A stretch of DNA of 22,183 nt from Rhodoferax sp. (GTDB lineage: Bacteria > Pseudomonadota > Gammaproteobacteria > Burkholderiales > Burkholderiaceae_C). Positions 14,062 to 22,099 of this stretch are shown here, in pieces. Both the position numbers and the translations under genes were made by a program. The notes beneath the pieces are model-generated. The model saw only the letters and a list, made by a program, of their open reading frames with translations. It made no database searches and was not told the origin of the DNA. The first letter of the stretch is position 1, and every line of letters starts with the position of its first letter. The stretch spans positions 1 to 22,183 of the forward strand of contig JAUXQA010000428.1 in NCBI GenBank assembly GCA_030683195.1, given 5' to 3'.

Positions 14062-14637
14062 ATGACCCATCCGGCCCCTCCCTCACCCGGCACCCGCCCG
14101 CCGGGCTCTCGCCTCATCCTGTTCAACAAGCCCTATGGTGTGTTGAGCCAGTTCACGCCCGAGGGCCGGTGGCGCGGGCTCAAGGATTTCATTGACATTC
14201 CCGGCGTTTATGTTGCGGGCCGTCTGGATGCTGACAGCGAAGGCCTGCTCCTGCTGACCAATGACGGCAAGCTTCAGGCCCACATTGCCGACCCGCGCTA
14301 CAAGATGGAAAAAACCTACTGGGTGCAGGTAGAAGGTGAGCCCCCGGAGGCCGCGCTGCAAACCTTGCGCCAGGGCGTGCAACTAAACGACGGCCCCACC
14401 CGCCCGGCCCGGGCTGAGCGGATGGGGCCGCCGCCTGACCTGTGGGACCGCGAGCCACCGGTGCGTGTGCGGCAGGCCATTCCCACCGCCTGGATTGAGC
14501 TGACCATCTCCGAGGGCCGCAACCGCCAAGTGCGACGCATGACGGCTGCGGTGGGTTTTCCGACCCTGCGACTGATCCGGGCGGCCATTGGCACTCACAG
14601 CTTGCACGGGCTGGCACCCGGCACCAGCCGCGGCTAA
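14062..14637 (+). CDS. rluE: RluE-type 23S rRNA pseudouridine synthase
   Basis: 191 aa, RsuA/RluB/E/F family without the N-terminal S4 RNA-binding domain, as in RluE. LILFNKPYGVLSQFT is the family start; catalytic Asp is D56 in GRLDADSEGLLLLTNDG; KTYWVQVEG and the late SEGRNRQVRRMTAAVG motif are intact. RluE converts a specific uridine of 23S rRNA (U2457 in E. coli numbering) to pseudouridine. The first 17 residues are Pro-rich and may be unstructured; a later start is possible but M1 is the only nearby ATG. The assignment to RluE rather than another RsuA-family member rests on length and domain content. Confidence 0.88.
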   Translation: MTHPAPPSPGTRPPGSRLILFNKPYGVLSQFTPEGRWRGLKDFIDIPGVYVAGRLDADSEGLLLLTNDGKLQAHIADPRYKMEKTYWVQVEGEPPEAALQTLRQGVQLNDGPTRPARAERMGPPPDLWDREPPVRVRQAIPTAWIELTISEGRNRQVRRMTAAVGFPTLRLIRAAIGTHSLHGLAPGTSRG

Positions 14638-14709
14638 AGGGCCGCGACGCTGCCAAAATACGGCGTCTGCCATCTGCGCACCTCTGCGCAACTTCACAAA
14701 GGACTTCAA

Positions 14710-15321
14710 TTGAAACTTGCAACTGCACGTCTGGCTCAAATCGCCCTGCCCCTGGCCGCCGCACTGGCACTGACCCTGACTGGCTGCTCCAAGCAGGATG
14801 CATCGAACCCAAGCGCCAGCCAACCGACCAAGACAGCCCTGCCCGCACAGCCTTACGAGGCGGTCGCGTCGCAGGGTAAAGGATTCACGGTGGGGGCCAT
14901 GATGGCCGCCAATACGGTGTATGTGCTGTTCGACCCACAGTGCCCCCATTGCGGCAACCTGTGGAATGCCTCCCTCCCCTTGCATGGCAAGGTCAAGTTT
15001 GTGTGGGTGCCTGTGACGCTGATGAATGCCAAAAGCGGGCCCCAGGGCGCCATGCTGCTGGCCGCCGCTGACCCCGCCACCCTGATGACTGAACATGAGA
15101 AATCGCTCCTGGCCGGCACGGGTGGCATTTCTGCCTCGGCCAATGTGCCAGCCGAGCTGGAACAAACCCTCAAAAACAACACCGCTTTATTTAACAGCCT
15201 GAAGGTGGAGTCTGTTCCCTACATCCTGGCCAAGAACCAGCGCACCGGCGAACTGGTCACGCACAACGGCGCCATGGATTCAGCCGCACTGGGTAATTTT
15301 TTGGGGCTGACCCAGCCATAA
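14710..15321 (+). CDS. DsbC/DsbG-like thioredoxin-fold lipoprotein
   Basis: 203 aa using a TTG start at 14710, supported by AAAGGA 7 nt upstream and by the signal peptide that begins directly there. The lipobox LTGC gives a lipid-anchored cysteine at C26, so the protein sits on the periplasmic side of a membrane. The active site is C78-P-H-C81 in FDPQCPHCGNLW, and the cis-Pro loop appears as VESVPYILAK. This is the arrangement of DsbG/DsbC-type thiol-disulfide proteins, but the N-terminal dimerisation domain is missing, so isomerase or reductase activity as a monomer is the likelier case. It could reduce particular periplasmic partners; none is encoded next to it. Confidence 0.85.
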   Translation: MKLATARLAQIALPLAAALALTLTGCSKQDASNPSASQPTKTALPAQPYEAVASQGKGFTVGAMMAANTVYVLFDPQCPHCGNLWNASLPLHGKVKFVWVPVTLMNAKSGPQGAMLLAAADPATLMTEHEKSLLAGTGGISASANVPAELEQTLKNNTALFNSLKVESVPYILAKNQRTGELVTHNGAMDSAALGNFLGLTQP

Positions 15322-15346
15322 CACCTCCCCTTTGCGCTCAATCGAC

Positions 15347-17494
15347 ATGCCATCCCTCGCTGCTGACCCCAACACCCTCTTTGCAACCGATGCCCGGGCG
15401 CTGGAGCGGGCACGCATGCTCGCCACCCTGGTCAACAACCTGCAGGGCATGGCCTACCGGTGCCGCAATGACGCACAGTGGCATATGGTCTTTGTCAGCC
15501 AAGGCTGCCTGGAACTCACCGGCTACACACCACAAGAGCTGGTGCAAGGCGAGCTGATGACTTGGGAGCTACTGACCCATAAAGATGACCAATCTGCCGT
15601 GAGGGACTGCATCAACGATGCTATTTTGAACGGCCAGCGGTTTTCGGTCAGCTATCGGATCAGCACCCGTGCGGGCCAGGAGAAATGGGTTTCAGAACGC
15701 GGCGTGAGCCTGCAAGGCGATGACGGCGAAATCTATATTGAGGGCTTTATCGAGGACATCACCGCGCAAAGGGCCATGCTGATGGCGCAAGAGCAGGCCG
15801 AGTTCCGGTATCTTCAAATCTTCGAACACGCCTCAGAAGGCATTTTCCAGACTACGGCAGACGGGCACTATCTGGCGGCCAACCCGGCGCTGGCCAAAAT
15901 TTATGGCTATGCCACTGCACAAGAGCTGATGCAGAATCTGTCAGACCTGGGCCAACGCCTGTATGTGGAGGCCAGCCAGCGCCGGGTGTTCCAGCGCCTG
16001 ATGGAAACCCACAACGAAGTGCTCAATTTTGAGTCCGAGGTGCTTCGCCGTGACGGCACGCGCATCTGGATTTCAGAAAACGCCCATACCGTGCTCGGCC
16101 CGCAGGGTGAATTCATTTGCTATGAGGGAACGGTGCAGGACATCACCGAGCGCAAGCAGCATCAGGCCCAACTGGAGCGCCAGGCCAATCACGATTTGCT
16201 GACCGGCCTGCCCAACCGAACCCTGTTGGGTGACCGCATCGAGCAAGGCATGGCCCACGCCACCCGCATGGGCTACTACCTGGCGGTGGTGTTCATTGAC
16301 CTGGACAACTTCAAGTTCATCAACGACAGCTTGGGGCACGCCGCAGGCGACGAATTGCTCAAGGAAGTGGCGGTGCGCCTGAGCGCCTGCCTGCGCAGCT
16401 CGGACACCGTGGCGCGGTTGGGGGGCGATGAGTTTGTGTTGATCATCAACGACCATTACCAGATCAGCACGGTGATCTCCTTGCTTGGACGGGTGATGCA
16501 GGATATCTGCCGCCCGGTCAGCCTCGCCGGGCGGGAGTTTCATGTGGGAGCCAGCCTGGGCGTGGCGCTTTACCCGGAGGATGGTGACAACGCGCAGAGC
16601 CTGCTCAAGCACGCCGATATCGCCATGTATTGCGCCAAAGATCGGGGTCGCAACAACTTCCAGTTCTTCACCCGCGAACTTAACCGGCTTGCCGATGAAC
16701 GCCTGAACATCGAGTCGGCCATGCGTACGGCGCTGGAGCGCGATGAATTCGAGGTGTACTACCAGCCCAAGGTGGACCACCAGCGGCGCATCGTGGGGGT
16801 TGAAGCGCTGGCACGATGGTTTCATCCCGAACTCGGCGCCATTAGCCCGGACAAATTCATTCCCATTGCCGAAGAAACCGGCCTCATCGGACCGCTGACC
16901 ACTGCTATCTTGCGCCATGCCTTCGCCAGTGCGCACGTCTGGAATCAGCAGCGTGAAGTGCCGCTGCGCATGGCTGTGAACCTGTCGCCCAAGCTGTTCC
17001 TGAACAGCGACATCGTGGATCACGTGGCCAGCCTCTTGAGAGAGGCCGACCTGCCGGCAAGCCAGGTTGAACTGGAGATCACGGAAACGGTTTTTCTGGG
17101 TGACGGTGAGCGCGCAGTGGGCGTTCTCAGGGCCCTCAAGGCACTGGGGGTTCACCTGGCCATGGATGACTTTGGCACCGGCTACTCGTCTCTGAGCTAC
17201 CTGCGGCGGTTTCCGCTGGACATCATCAAGATCGACCGCTCGCTGGTGACTGGGCTGGAGCACGAAGAAGACGTGGCCATGATCGCGCGCGCCGTGATTT
17301 CGCTGGGCCAAAGCCTGCGCAAAACCGTGGTGGCCGAAGGGGTCGAAAACCAGGCCCAATTTGATTTTTTGCGTTTTCAGGGATGTGACGAATTTCAAGG
17401 TTATCTGCTGTCCCGGCCCCTGCCACAGGCCGGGTTCACACGACTGCTGGCAGCGGGCGACCTCATTGCCAAGGCGCCAGCCAGCGCACCATGA
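15347..17494 (+). CDS. PAS-PAS-GGDEF-EAL cyclic-di-GMP turnover protein
   Basis: 715 aa from ATG 15347; a TTG 15 nt upstream is also possible and neither has a clear Shine-Dalgarno. Two PAS/PAC units occupy about residues 30-145 and 150-270 (ends at GFIEDITAQ and GTVQDITERK). The diguanylate cyclase domain has an intact GGDEF at 359-363 and the inhibitory RxxD site (RSSD) five residues before it. The phosphodiesterase domain has intact E486-A-L and DDFGTGYSSLSYL. Both activities are therefore possible. No membrane helix or signal peptide is seen, so it is cytoplasmic and the PAS domains should sense a soluble ligand, redox or light signal. The stop codon overlaps the antiporter start (ATGA), suggesting co-translation. 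Confidence 0.94.
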   Translation: MPSLAADPNTLFATDARALERARMLATLVNNLQGMAYRCRNDAQWHMVFVSQGCLELTGYTPQELVQGELMTWELLTHKDDQSAVRDCINDAILNGQRFSVSYRISTRAGQEKWVSERGVSLQGDDGEIYIEGFIEDITAQRAMLMAQEQAEFRYLQIFEHASEGIFQTTADGHYLAANPALAKIYGYATAQELMQNLSDLGQRLYVEASQRRVFQRLMETHNEVLNFESEVLRRDGTRIWISENAHTVLGPQGEFICYEGTVQDITERKQHQAQLERQANHDLLTGLPNRTLLGDRIEQGMAHATRMGYYLAVVFIDLDNFKFINDSLGHAAGDELLKEVAVRLSACLRSSDTVARLGGDEFVLIINDHYQISTVISLLGRVMQDICRPVSLAGREFHVGASLGVALYPEDGDNAQSLLKHADIAMYCAKDRGRNNFQFFTRELNRLADERLNIESAMRTALERDEFEVYYQPKVDHQRRIVGVEALARWFHPELGAISPDKFIPIAEETGLIGPLTTAILRHAFASAHVWNQQREVPLRMAVNLSPKLFLNSDIVDHVASLLREADLPASQVELEITETVFLGDGERAVGVLRALKALGVHLAMDDFGTGYSSLSYLRRFPLDIIKIDRSLVTGLEHEEDVAMIARAVISLGQSLRKTVVAEGVENQAQFDFLRFQGCDEFQGYLLSRPLPQAGFTRLLAAGDLIAKAPASAP

Positions 17495-18759
17495 CAACTG
17501 CCCAATGGTTTCTGCTGGTCGGCGGCTTGCTGCTGGTGATGGGGCTGACCACCACCGCCCTCAAGCGCGCACCGGTCACCACCGCCATCATTTATCTGGC
17601 GGTGGGCTTGCTGGTGGGCCCCAGCGGGCTCAATGCGTTTCACTTCAACCCCCTGAAACAGTCGGCCTTGCTGGAGGTTCTGACTGAGATCGCGGTGCTG
17701 ATCTCGCTGTTTTCTGCGGGCATCAAAATGCCGGCGCCGTTCAGTCTGAACCGATGGCGCGCACCCATTTTGTTGGCCACCGTCTCCATGACAGTCACCG
17801 TGGCGCTGGTGGCGGCGTTTTCATACTTTGTGTTGGGGCTGCCCTGGGGCGCAGGGGTATTGCTCGGCGCCATCGTGGCGCCCACCGACCCGGTACTGGC
17901 CACCGACGTACAAATCCGCCACCCTGGCGACCGGGACCAACTGCGCTTCACCCTGACATCAGAGGCTGGCATGAACGACGGCAGTGCGTTTCCGTTTGTG
18001 CTGCTGGGGCTGGGGCTGTTGGGCCTGCATGAACTGGGTGACGGCGGCTGGCGCTGGGTCATGGTGGATGTGGTGTGGGCCACTGTGGGTGGCATTGCTT
18101 TGGGCGTGATGGCCGGCCACGGTCTGGCCCGCCTGAGCTGGAAACTGCGCGGTGGCAGCCACCAACATGAATTGCTGGACGACTTTTTAGGCTTGGGACT
18201 CATTGGTGTGGTTTATGGCCTGGCCGTGGCAGTGAGCGCCTGGGGATTTTTGGCCGTATTTTTTGCAGCAGTGGCACTGCGCCAGACTGAATTGAAACTG
18301 GCCACTGCTGAACAAACGACACCGCACGCACAGGCACCCCGGGCCATGGTCAGCCAGGGCTCCCTGATTTTCAAGGAGCACCTGGAGCGGCTGTCGGAGT
18401 TGTGCCTGATTCTGCTGGTGGGTGGAACGCTGTTTTGGAGTTCGTGGAGCTGGTCCGCTGTCGGGTTGGCCCTGTTTTTATTTTTGATTGCGCGCCCCGC
18501 CAGTGTGGTGGTGGGCCTGATGGGCACCGACATCCCCTGGCGGGTTCGTGGCATGGCCGGCTGGTTTGGGGTGCGCGGCATCGGGTCACTGTATTACCTG
18601 ATGTACGCCTTGCAACACGGACTGCCCGAGGAACTGGGGCTGCAATTGATCCAGCTGACCCTGATTGTGGTGGCGCTCTCCATCCTGTTGCATGGCATCA
18701 GCGTCAAACCCGCCATGCGTCATTTCTGGAAAAAGGGCAAACGGAGCGACACACCTTAA
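17491..18759 (+). CDS. Cation:proton antiporter, CPA1 family
   Basis: 422 aa polytopic inner-membrane protein of the Na+/H+ exchanger family. About 11-12 hydrophobic helices are visible from WFLLVGGLLLVMG to LTLIVVALSILLHG. The ion-site elements are intact: P131-T-D133-P in LGAIVAPTDPVLATDVQ and N162-D163 in SEAGMNDGSAFPF, the ND pair of electroneutral CPA1 exchangers. It should exchange Na+ or K+ for protons and help pH or salt homeostasis. It starts within the stop codon of the cyclic-di-GMP gene and ends in a 4-nt convergent overlap with the CAP-domain gene. There is no cytoplasmic TrkA-type regulatory tail. Confidence 0.92.
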   Translation: MTTAQWFLLVGGLLLVMGLTTTALKRAPVTTAIIYLAVGLLVGPSGLNAFHFNPLKQSALLEVLTEIAVLISLFSAGIKMPAPFSLNRWRAPILLATVSMTVTVALVAAFSYFVLGLPWGAGVLLGAIVAPTDPVLATDVQIRHPGDRDQLRFTLTSEAGMNDGSAFPFVLLGLGLLGLHELGDGGWRWVMVDVVWATVGGIALGVMAGHGLARLSWKLRGGSHQHELLDDFLGLGLIGVVYGLAVAVSAWGFLAVFFAAVALRQTELKLATAEQTTPHAQAPRAMVSQGSLIFKEHLERLSELCLILLVGGTLFWSSWSWSAVGLALFLFLIARPASVVVGLMGTDIPWRVRGMAGWFGVRGIGSLYYLMYALQHGLPEELGLQLIQLTLIVVALSILLHGISVKPAMRHFWKKGKRSDTP

Positions 18760-19460
18760 GGGCGGGCCAGGTTCATGGTCCAGTAAAACCCATAGGGTGC
18801 GCCATCGTTGCGTATGCAGGCTACCCCGATATCCTGATATGACGGCTCCATCATGTTCTTGCAATGACCCGGGCTGTTGAGCCAACTGGCAATCACTTCC
18901 TGCACACTGCTCTGGCCTGCCGCGATGTTTTCACCCGCAGCGCTCAGGCTGTAACCTGTAGCCTGTAGGCGCTGCAGCAGACTGCCGCCATCTGTACTGA
19001 CATGCGAAAACATGTGGTTTTGAGCCATGTCGCGCGAATGATTGGCGGCTGACTGTTGCAACATATTGTTCCAATTCAACCCCTGCGTGGCGCGATAGAC
19101 ATTGGTTCCACATACGGCACCGGCTGCGCGCACCGCATTGACGGCCAACAGCAGCTCAACTTGAATGCCTTGGGCACCGTTCAGTCCGCAACTGGTCTCA
19201 TCAACCACCGCCGGAGCGGCAACTTCAGCCTGAGGCGAGACAACTACAGGCACCGACTCCTGAACAGGGACCTGGGCCGGGCGCAAGGTCACCGGCACCG
19301 CCACGACCGATGCGGCGGGGTTGGCAGCGGCCACCACAGGCGGCGCGTCAGGTGACACAGGCCCTTCGGCACCGCCGCCACCTCCACAAGCCGTCATGGA
19401 AAAACACAGGCAAAGCGTCGCACCGGGACGCGCAAGGCGTCCAATTTTTTGATTGGTCAT
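18756..19460 (-). CDS. CAP (SCP/PR-1) domain lipoprotein
   Basis: 234 aa. The signal peptide ends in a lipobox, MTAC, with C25 as the lipidated residue, followed by a Gly run and a Pro/Val/Ala spacer (about 30-75) that holds the domain off the membrane. The CAP domain covers about 80-234: LLLAVNAVRAAG, LNWNNMLQQSAANHSRDMAQNHMFSHVSTDG, AGENIAAG, and SWLNSPGHCKNMMEPSYQDIGVAC. His residues in FSH and GHC correspond to the metal-binding His of CAP proteins. Bacterial members are secreted or surface proteins of unknown exact role. It overlaps the antiporter end by 4 nt, tail to tail. Confidence 0.9.
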   Translation of the reverse strand: MTNQKIGRLARPGATLCLCFSMTACGGGGGAEGPVSPDAPPVVAAANPAASVVAVPVTLRPAQVPVQESVPVVVSPQAEVAAPAVVDETSCGLNGAQGIQVELLLAVNAVRAAGAVCGTNVYRATQGLNWNNMLQQSAANHSRDMAQNHMFSHVSTDGGSLLQRLQATGYSLSAAGENIAAGQSSVQEVIASWLNSPGHCKNMMEPSYQDIGVACIRNDGAPYGFYWTMNLARP

Positions 19461-19691
19461 TGGGGGAGAAAACTCAGATTGAAAGCAGACTCAAATTTTG
19501 CGCCTCTGAAACAGCTCAATCAAAATGGTCTTGTAAGTGAACGTACGTCTCCACCGGATGTGCAGGCCTGCATGAACGCTCTACGCTGCTTCAGCGACAT
19601 GTTGGCCACAAACCGTCTTCTAAGCTACATTTCCCGACAGTCCGTGTGCAGGCCAAGGGCCCACGCCAGCCCCAATTTTTGAAAGTACCCT
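19461..19691. other. Divergent intergenic region with 12-bp palindrome
   Basis: 231 bp between the CAP lipoprotein (minus) and the DUF427 gene (plus), so it should carry both promoters. TGCAGGCCTGCA at 19561-19572 is a perfect palindrome, and its half GTGCAGGCC recurs at 19646-19654. A short ACGTACGT palindrome is near 19543-19550. No clear -35/-10 pair was found. These may be operator sites or chance. Confidence 0.35.
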
Positions 19692-19970
19692 ATGAAAGCT
19701 ATCTGGAACAACACCGTCATCGCCGAGAGTGATGACACCGTCGCGGTTGAGGGCAATTGCTACTTTCCCGAGAGTTCACTCAAGCGCGAATTCGTCACAT
19801 TCAGCAATCACAAAACATCCTGCAGCTGGAAAGGTCAGGCCAGCTACTACTCGCTGCTGGTCAATGGCGAACTCAACGCCGATGCCGTGTGGTACTACCA
19901 CGACCCCAAAGCGGAGGCCGAGGTGGTGAAAGGGCGTGTAGCCTTCTGGAAAGGCGTCACGGTGCAATGA
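19692..19970 (+). CDS. DUF427 family protein
   Basis: 92 aa, the usual length for a single DUF427 domain. Family features are KAIWNNTVIAESDDTVAVEG at the start, YFPESSLKREF, the TSCSWKGQASYYSL core with conserved Trp-Lys-Gly, and ADAVWYYHDPKAEAE near the end. DUF427 is a small beta-rich fold with no proven reaction. The Shine-Dalgarno is weak (GAAAG at 19681-19685). It overlaps the following methyltransferase by 4 nt (ATGA), so it is the first gene of a coupled three-gene unit. Confidence 0.88.
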   Translation: MKAIWNNTVIAESDDTVAVEGNCYFPESSLKREFVTFSNHKTSCSWKGQASYYSLLVNGELNADAVWYYHDPKAEAEVVKGRVAFWKGVTVQ

Positions 19971-20614
19971 GCGGCTCGTGGTACGACCGCCACATACTTC
20001 CCCACGCGCTGGATTTTGCCTGCGGACTGCCCATGGTGGGGCGCATGCGAGCCCAAGTAGTGCCACTGGCGCGGGGCCGCGTGCTGGAAGTAGGTATCGG
20101 CACCGGACTCAACCTGCGCTTTTACGACAAAACGCGCGTCACCCGGATCACCGCGCTAGACCCGGCACTGGAGTTGCACCCCCTGGCCCGCCAGCGCATT
20201 CACGATGCCGGCCTTGAAGTCACCTTGCTGGGCCTGTCCGCCGAAAAAATCCCGCTGCCCGATGCGAGCTTTGACACCGTGCTGATCACCTACACGCTGT
20301 GCACCATCCCCGACCCGCTGGCCGCCCTGCATGAAATGCGCCGTGTACTGGCGCCGGGCGGGCAATTGTTGTACTGCGAGCACGGTCGGTCCCCCGATGA
20401 ATCAGTGCGCCGCTGGCAAGAGCACTTGCAACCGCTGTGGGGACCGCTGACGGGCGGTTGTCATTTGGGGCGCGACATTCCCGCCCTGCTGCAGTCTGCG
20501 GGGTTTGAACTGCCCGACTTGCACACCCGCTACCTGCCCGGGCCCCGACCCATGACGTTTCATTACTGGGGCGTGGCCCACGCCAAACCCTCACCTGAAG
20601 CAAAGACCCCATGA
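19967..20614 (+). CDS. Class I SAM-dependent methyltransferase
   Basis: 215 aa from ATG 19967, chosen because it overlaps the DUF427 stop (ATGA) and the family fold begins there; an earlier in-frame ATG lies inside the DUF427 gene. The SAM-binding motif I is E41-VGIGTG-47 in RVLEVGIGTGLNLRFY, followed by acidic D in ALDPALE (motif II), SFDTVLITYTLCTIPDP (motif post-I/III) and RRVLAPGGQLLYCEHG. It is a Methyltransf_11/UbiE-like protein; similar short enzymes methylate small molecules or phospholipids (PmtA-like), so the substrate is open. Its stop overlaps the HAD gene start by 4 nt. Confidence 0.9.
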   Translation: MSGSWYDRHILPHALDFACGLPMVGRMRAQVVPLARGRVLEVGIGTGLNLRFYDKTRVTRITALDPALELHPLARQRIHDAGLEVTLLGLSAEKIPLPDASFDTVLITYTLCTIPDPLAALHEMRRVLAPGGQLLYCEHGRSPDESVRRWQEHLQPLWGPLTGGCHLGRDIPALLQSAGFELPDLHTRYLPGPRPMTFHYWGVAHAKPSPEAKTP

Positions 20615-21324
20615 CCTCAAGTACATCCCCCACCACAGCCAAGGTGCTGGCTTTTGACATCTTTGGCACCGTGGTCGACTGGCACACGTGCATCGCCCGT
20701 GAAGCTGAGGCGCTAAGTCCGGGCGTAGACGGCAGCGCCTTCGCGCTGGCGTGGCGGGCAGGCTACCAACCCGCCATGCGCCGGGTGATGTCGGGCGAGC
20801 TGGGCTGGACCCTGATTGACGATCTGCACCGCCTGATCCTGGACGATGTGCTCAAAACCTTTGGACTGCACGATCTGACGGAAACACAAAAACAGCACCT
20901 GAACAAAGCCTGGCACCGTCTGGACCCCTGGCCCGATGCGGTGGCGGGTTTGGTGCGCTTGAAATCGCGCTACACCATCTGCACGCTCTCCAACGGCAAC
21001 ATCGGCCTGCTGACCCACATGGCCAAACGCGCCGGTCTGCCGTGGGACTGCATTTTGTCAGCCGAGGTCTTCAAAGCCTACAAGCCCGACCCCGCCACTT
21101 ACCTGGGCGTGGCCCGGGTGTTTGATGTGTCGCCTGGCGAGGTGATGCTGGTGGCAGCCCACCAGGAAGATCTGACCGCAGCGCGCGCCTGCGGCCTTCA
21201 GACTGCTTATATTGAGCGCCCCGCCGAATTCGGCGCGGCGCACCCCAAAGACGTGTCGCCCGACCCCGCCAACAATTGGCACGCTGAAGACCTCTTGAAT
21301 TTGGCTGACCAATTGGGCTGCTGA
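20611..21324 (+). CDS. HAD superfamily hydrolase, haloacid dehalogenase type II-like
   Basis: 237 aa. The nucleophile is D16 in LAFDIFGTVVDW; LSNGNIGLL gives motif II (Ser), YKPDP the motif III lysine, and MLVAAHQEDLTAARACG motif IV. Overall layout and length match type II 2-haloacid dehalogenases. However, in proven L-2-haloacid dehalogenases motif IV reads like SSNxWD; here it is AAHQED, so the Ser and Asn expected there are replaced and dehalogenase activity is doubtful. A phosphatase or related HAD activity on a small metabolite is as likely. It is translationally coupled to the methyltransferase and ends before the TetR promoter. Confidence 0.85.
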   Translation: MTSSTSPTTAKVLAFDIFGTVVDWHTCIAREAEALSPGVDGSAFALAWRAGYQPAMRRVMSGELGWTLIDDLHRLILDDVLKTFGLHDLTETQKQHLNKAWHRLDPWPDAVAGLVRLKSRYTICTLSNGNIGLLTHMAKRAGLPWDCILSAEVFKAYKPDPATYLGVARVFDVSPGEVMLVAAHQEDLTAARACGLQTAYIERPAEFGAAHPKDVSPDPANNWHAEDLLNLADQLGC

Positions 21325-21338
21325 GCGCGCCAGATCAA

Positions 21339-21367
21339 TTGACAGCCTGACGGCCACTTGTTACATT
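21339..21367 (+). promoter_or_regulatory. Sigma-70 promoter of the TetR gene
   Basis: Perfect -35 TTGACA at 21339-21344, a 17-bp spacer, and -10 TACATT at 21362-21367 (4 of 6 to consensus). The predicted start is near 21374, giving a leader of about 18 nt before the ATG at 21392, with no evident Shine-Dalgarno. Confidence 0.65.
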
Positions 21368-21371
21368 AATA

Positions 21372-21385
21372 ACCAACCAGTCAGT
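21372..21385. promoter_or_regulatory. Candidate TetR operator
   Basis: The sequence ACCAACCAGTCAGT has inverted symmetry of the form ACNNACNNGTNNGT and covers the predicted transcription start. Its position between the -10 box and the regulator gene fits autorepression by the encoded TetR protein. Similar alternating AC/GT operators occur for AcrR/TtgR-like regulators. Confidence 0.5.
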
Positions 21386-21391
21386 AACTCA

Positions 21392-22099
21392 ATGGATCAC
21401 GTGACCCCACCTTGTCAACCGTCACCGGAGCTTGTCAGCCGCAACGCACGCCGCAAAGAAGCCCGACCAGGTGAACTGCTGGAAGCCGCGCTGGACCTGT
21501 TTGTCGAAAAAGGCTTTGCGGCCACCAAGGCTGAAGAAGTTGCCCGACGTGCCGGGGTCTCCAAAGGCACGCTGTTTTTGTATTTCTCAAGCAAAGAAGA
21601 GTTGTTCAAGGCAGTGGTCCGCGAAAACATCGCAGGGCGTTTTGTTGAATGGAATGCCGAATTTGAAGCATTCAAGGGCGGCACGCCCGATATGCTGCGT
21701 TACGCCATGACCGAATGGTGGCAACGTTTAGGCAGCACCAAGGCCTCTGGTATCACCAAGCTCATGCTCAGCGAGGCCCACAACTTCCCGGAACTGGCGG
21801 CCTTCTACCAGCATGAGGTCATACAGCCGGCTCATGTGCTGATCCGGCGGATATTGCAGCGCGGCGTGGACCGGGGTGAGTTTGCGCCAATCGACATGAA
21901 ATACGGCGTCTACACCGTGCTGGCGCCCATGTTGTTTTTGCAATTGATGATGCACTCCAAAAACGCCTGTATCGAGCCCTCCGACGCCTCCGCCGTGGAC
22001 CCTCAAAAATACATTGCGGCGCAGCTGCAAACCATTCTGGCTGGCCTGTGTGTTCGTCCTTCCACCGCTTCACTTTCAGAGAAAACTCCTGCCGCATGA
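21392..22099 (+). CDS. TetR/AcrR family transcriptional regulator
   Basis: 235 aa. The DNA-binding helix-turn-helix spans about residues 27-72, with recognition region EEVARRAGVSKGTLFLYFSSKEELF. The C-terminal ligand domain is helical (ITKLMLSEAHNFPELAAFYQHEV, YTVLAPMLFLQLMMHSK) and resembles regulators of RND efflux operons. A Pro-rich stretch and basic residues (RNARRKEARPG) precede the HTH. Its stop overlaps the next gene start by 4 nt (ATGA), so regulator and target are translated from one transcript. The inducer is unknown; solvents, fatty acids and antimicrobials are known for relatives. Autorepression is suggested by the operator at 21372-21385. Confidence 0.92.
   Translation: MDHVTPPCQPSPELVSRNARRKEARPGELLEAALDLFVEKGFAATKAEEVARRAGVSKGTLFLYFSSKEELFKAVVRENIAGRFVEWNAEFEAFKGGTPDMLRYAMTEWWQRLGSTKASGITKLMLSEAHNFPELAAFYQHEVIQPAHVLIRRILQRGVDRGEFAPIDMKYGVYTVLAPMLFLQLMMHSKNACIEPSDASAVDPQKYIAAQLQTILAGLCVRPSTASLSEKTPAA

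Noticed and set aside
16073..17497. 474-codon open frame on the minus strand
   Set aside because: Antisense shadow of the GGDEF-EAL gene, whose motifs are all intact in the plus frame.
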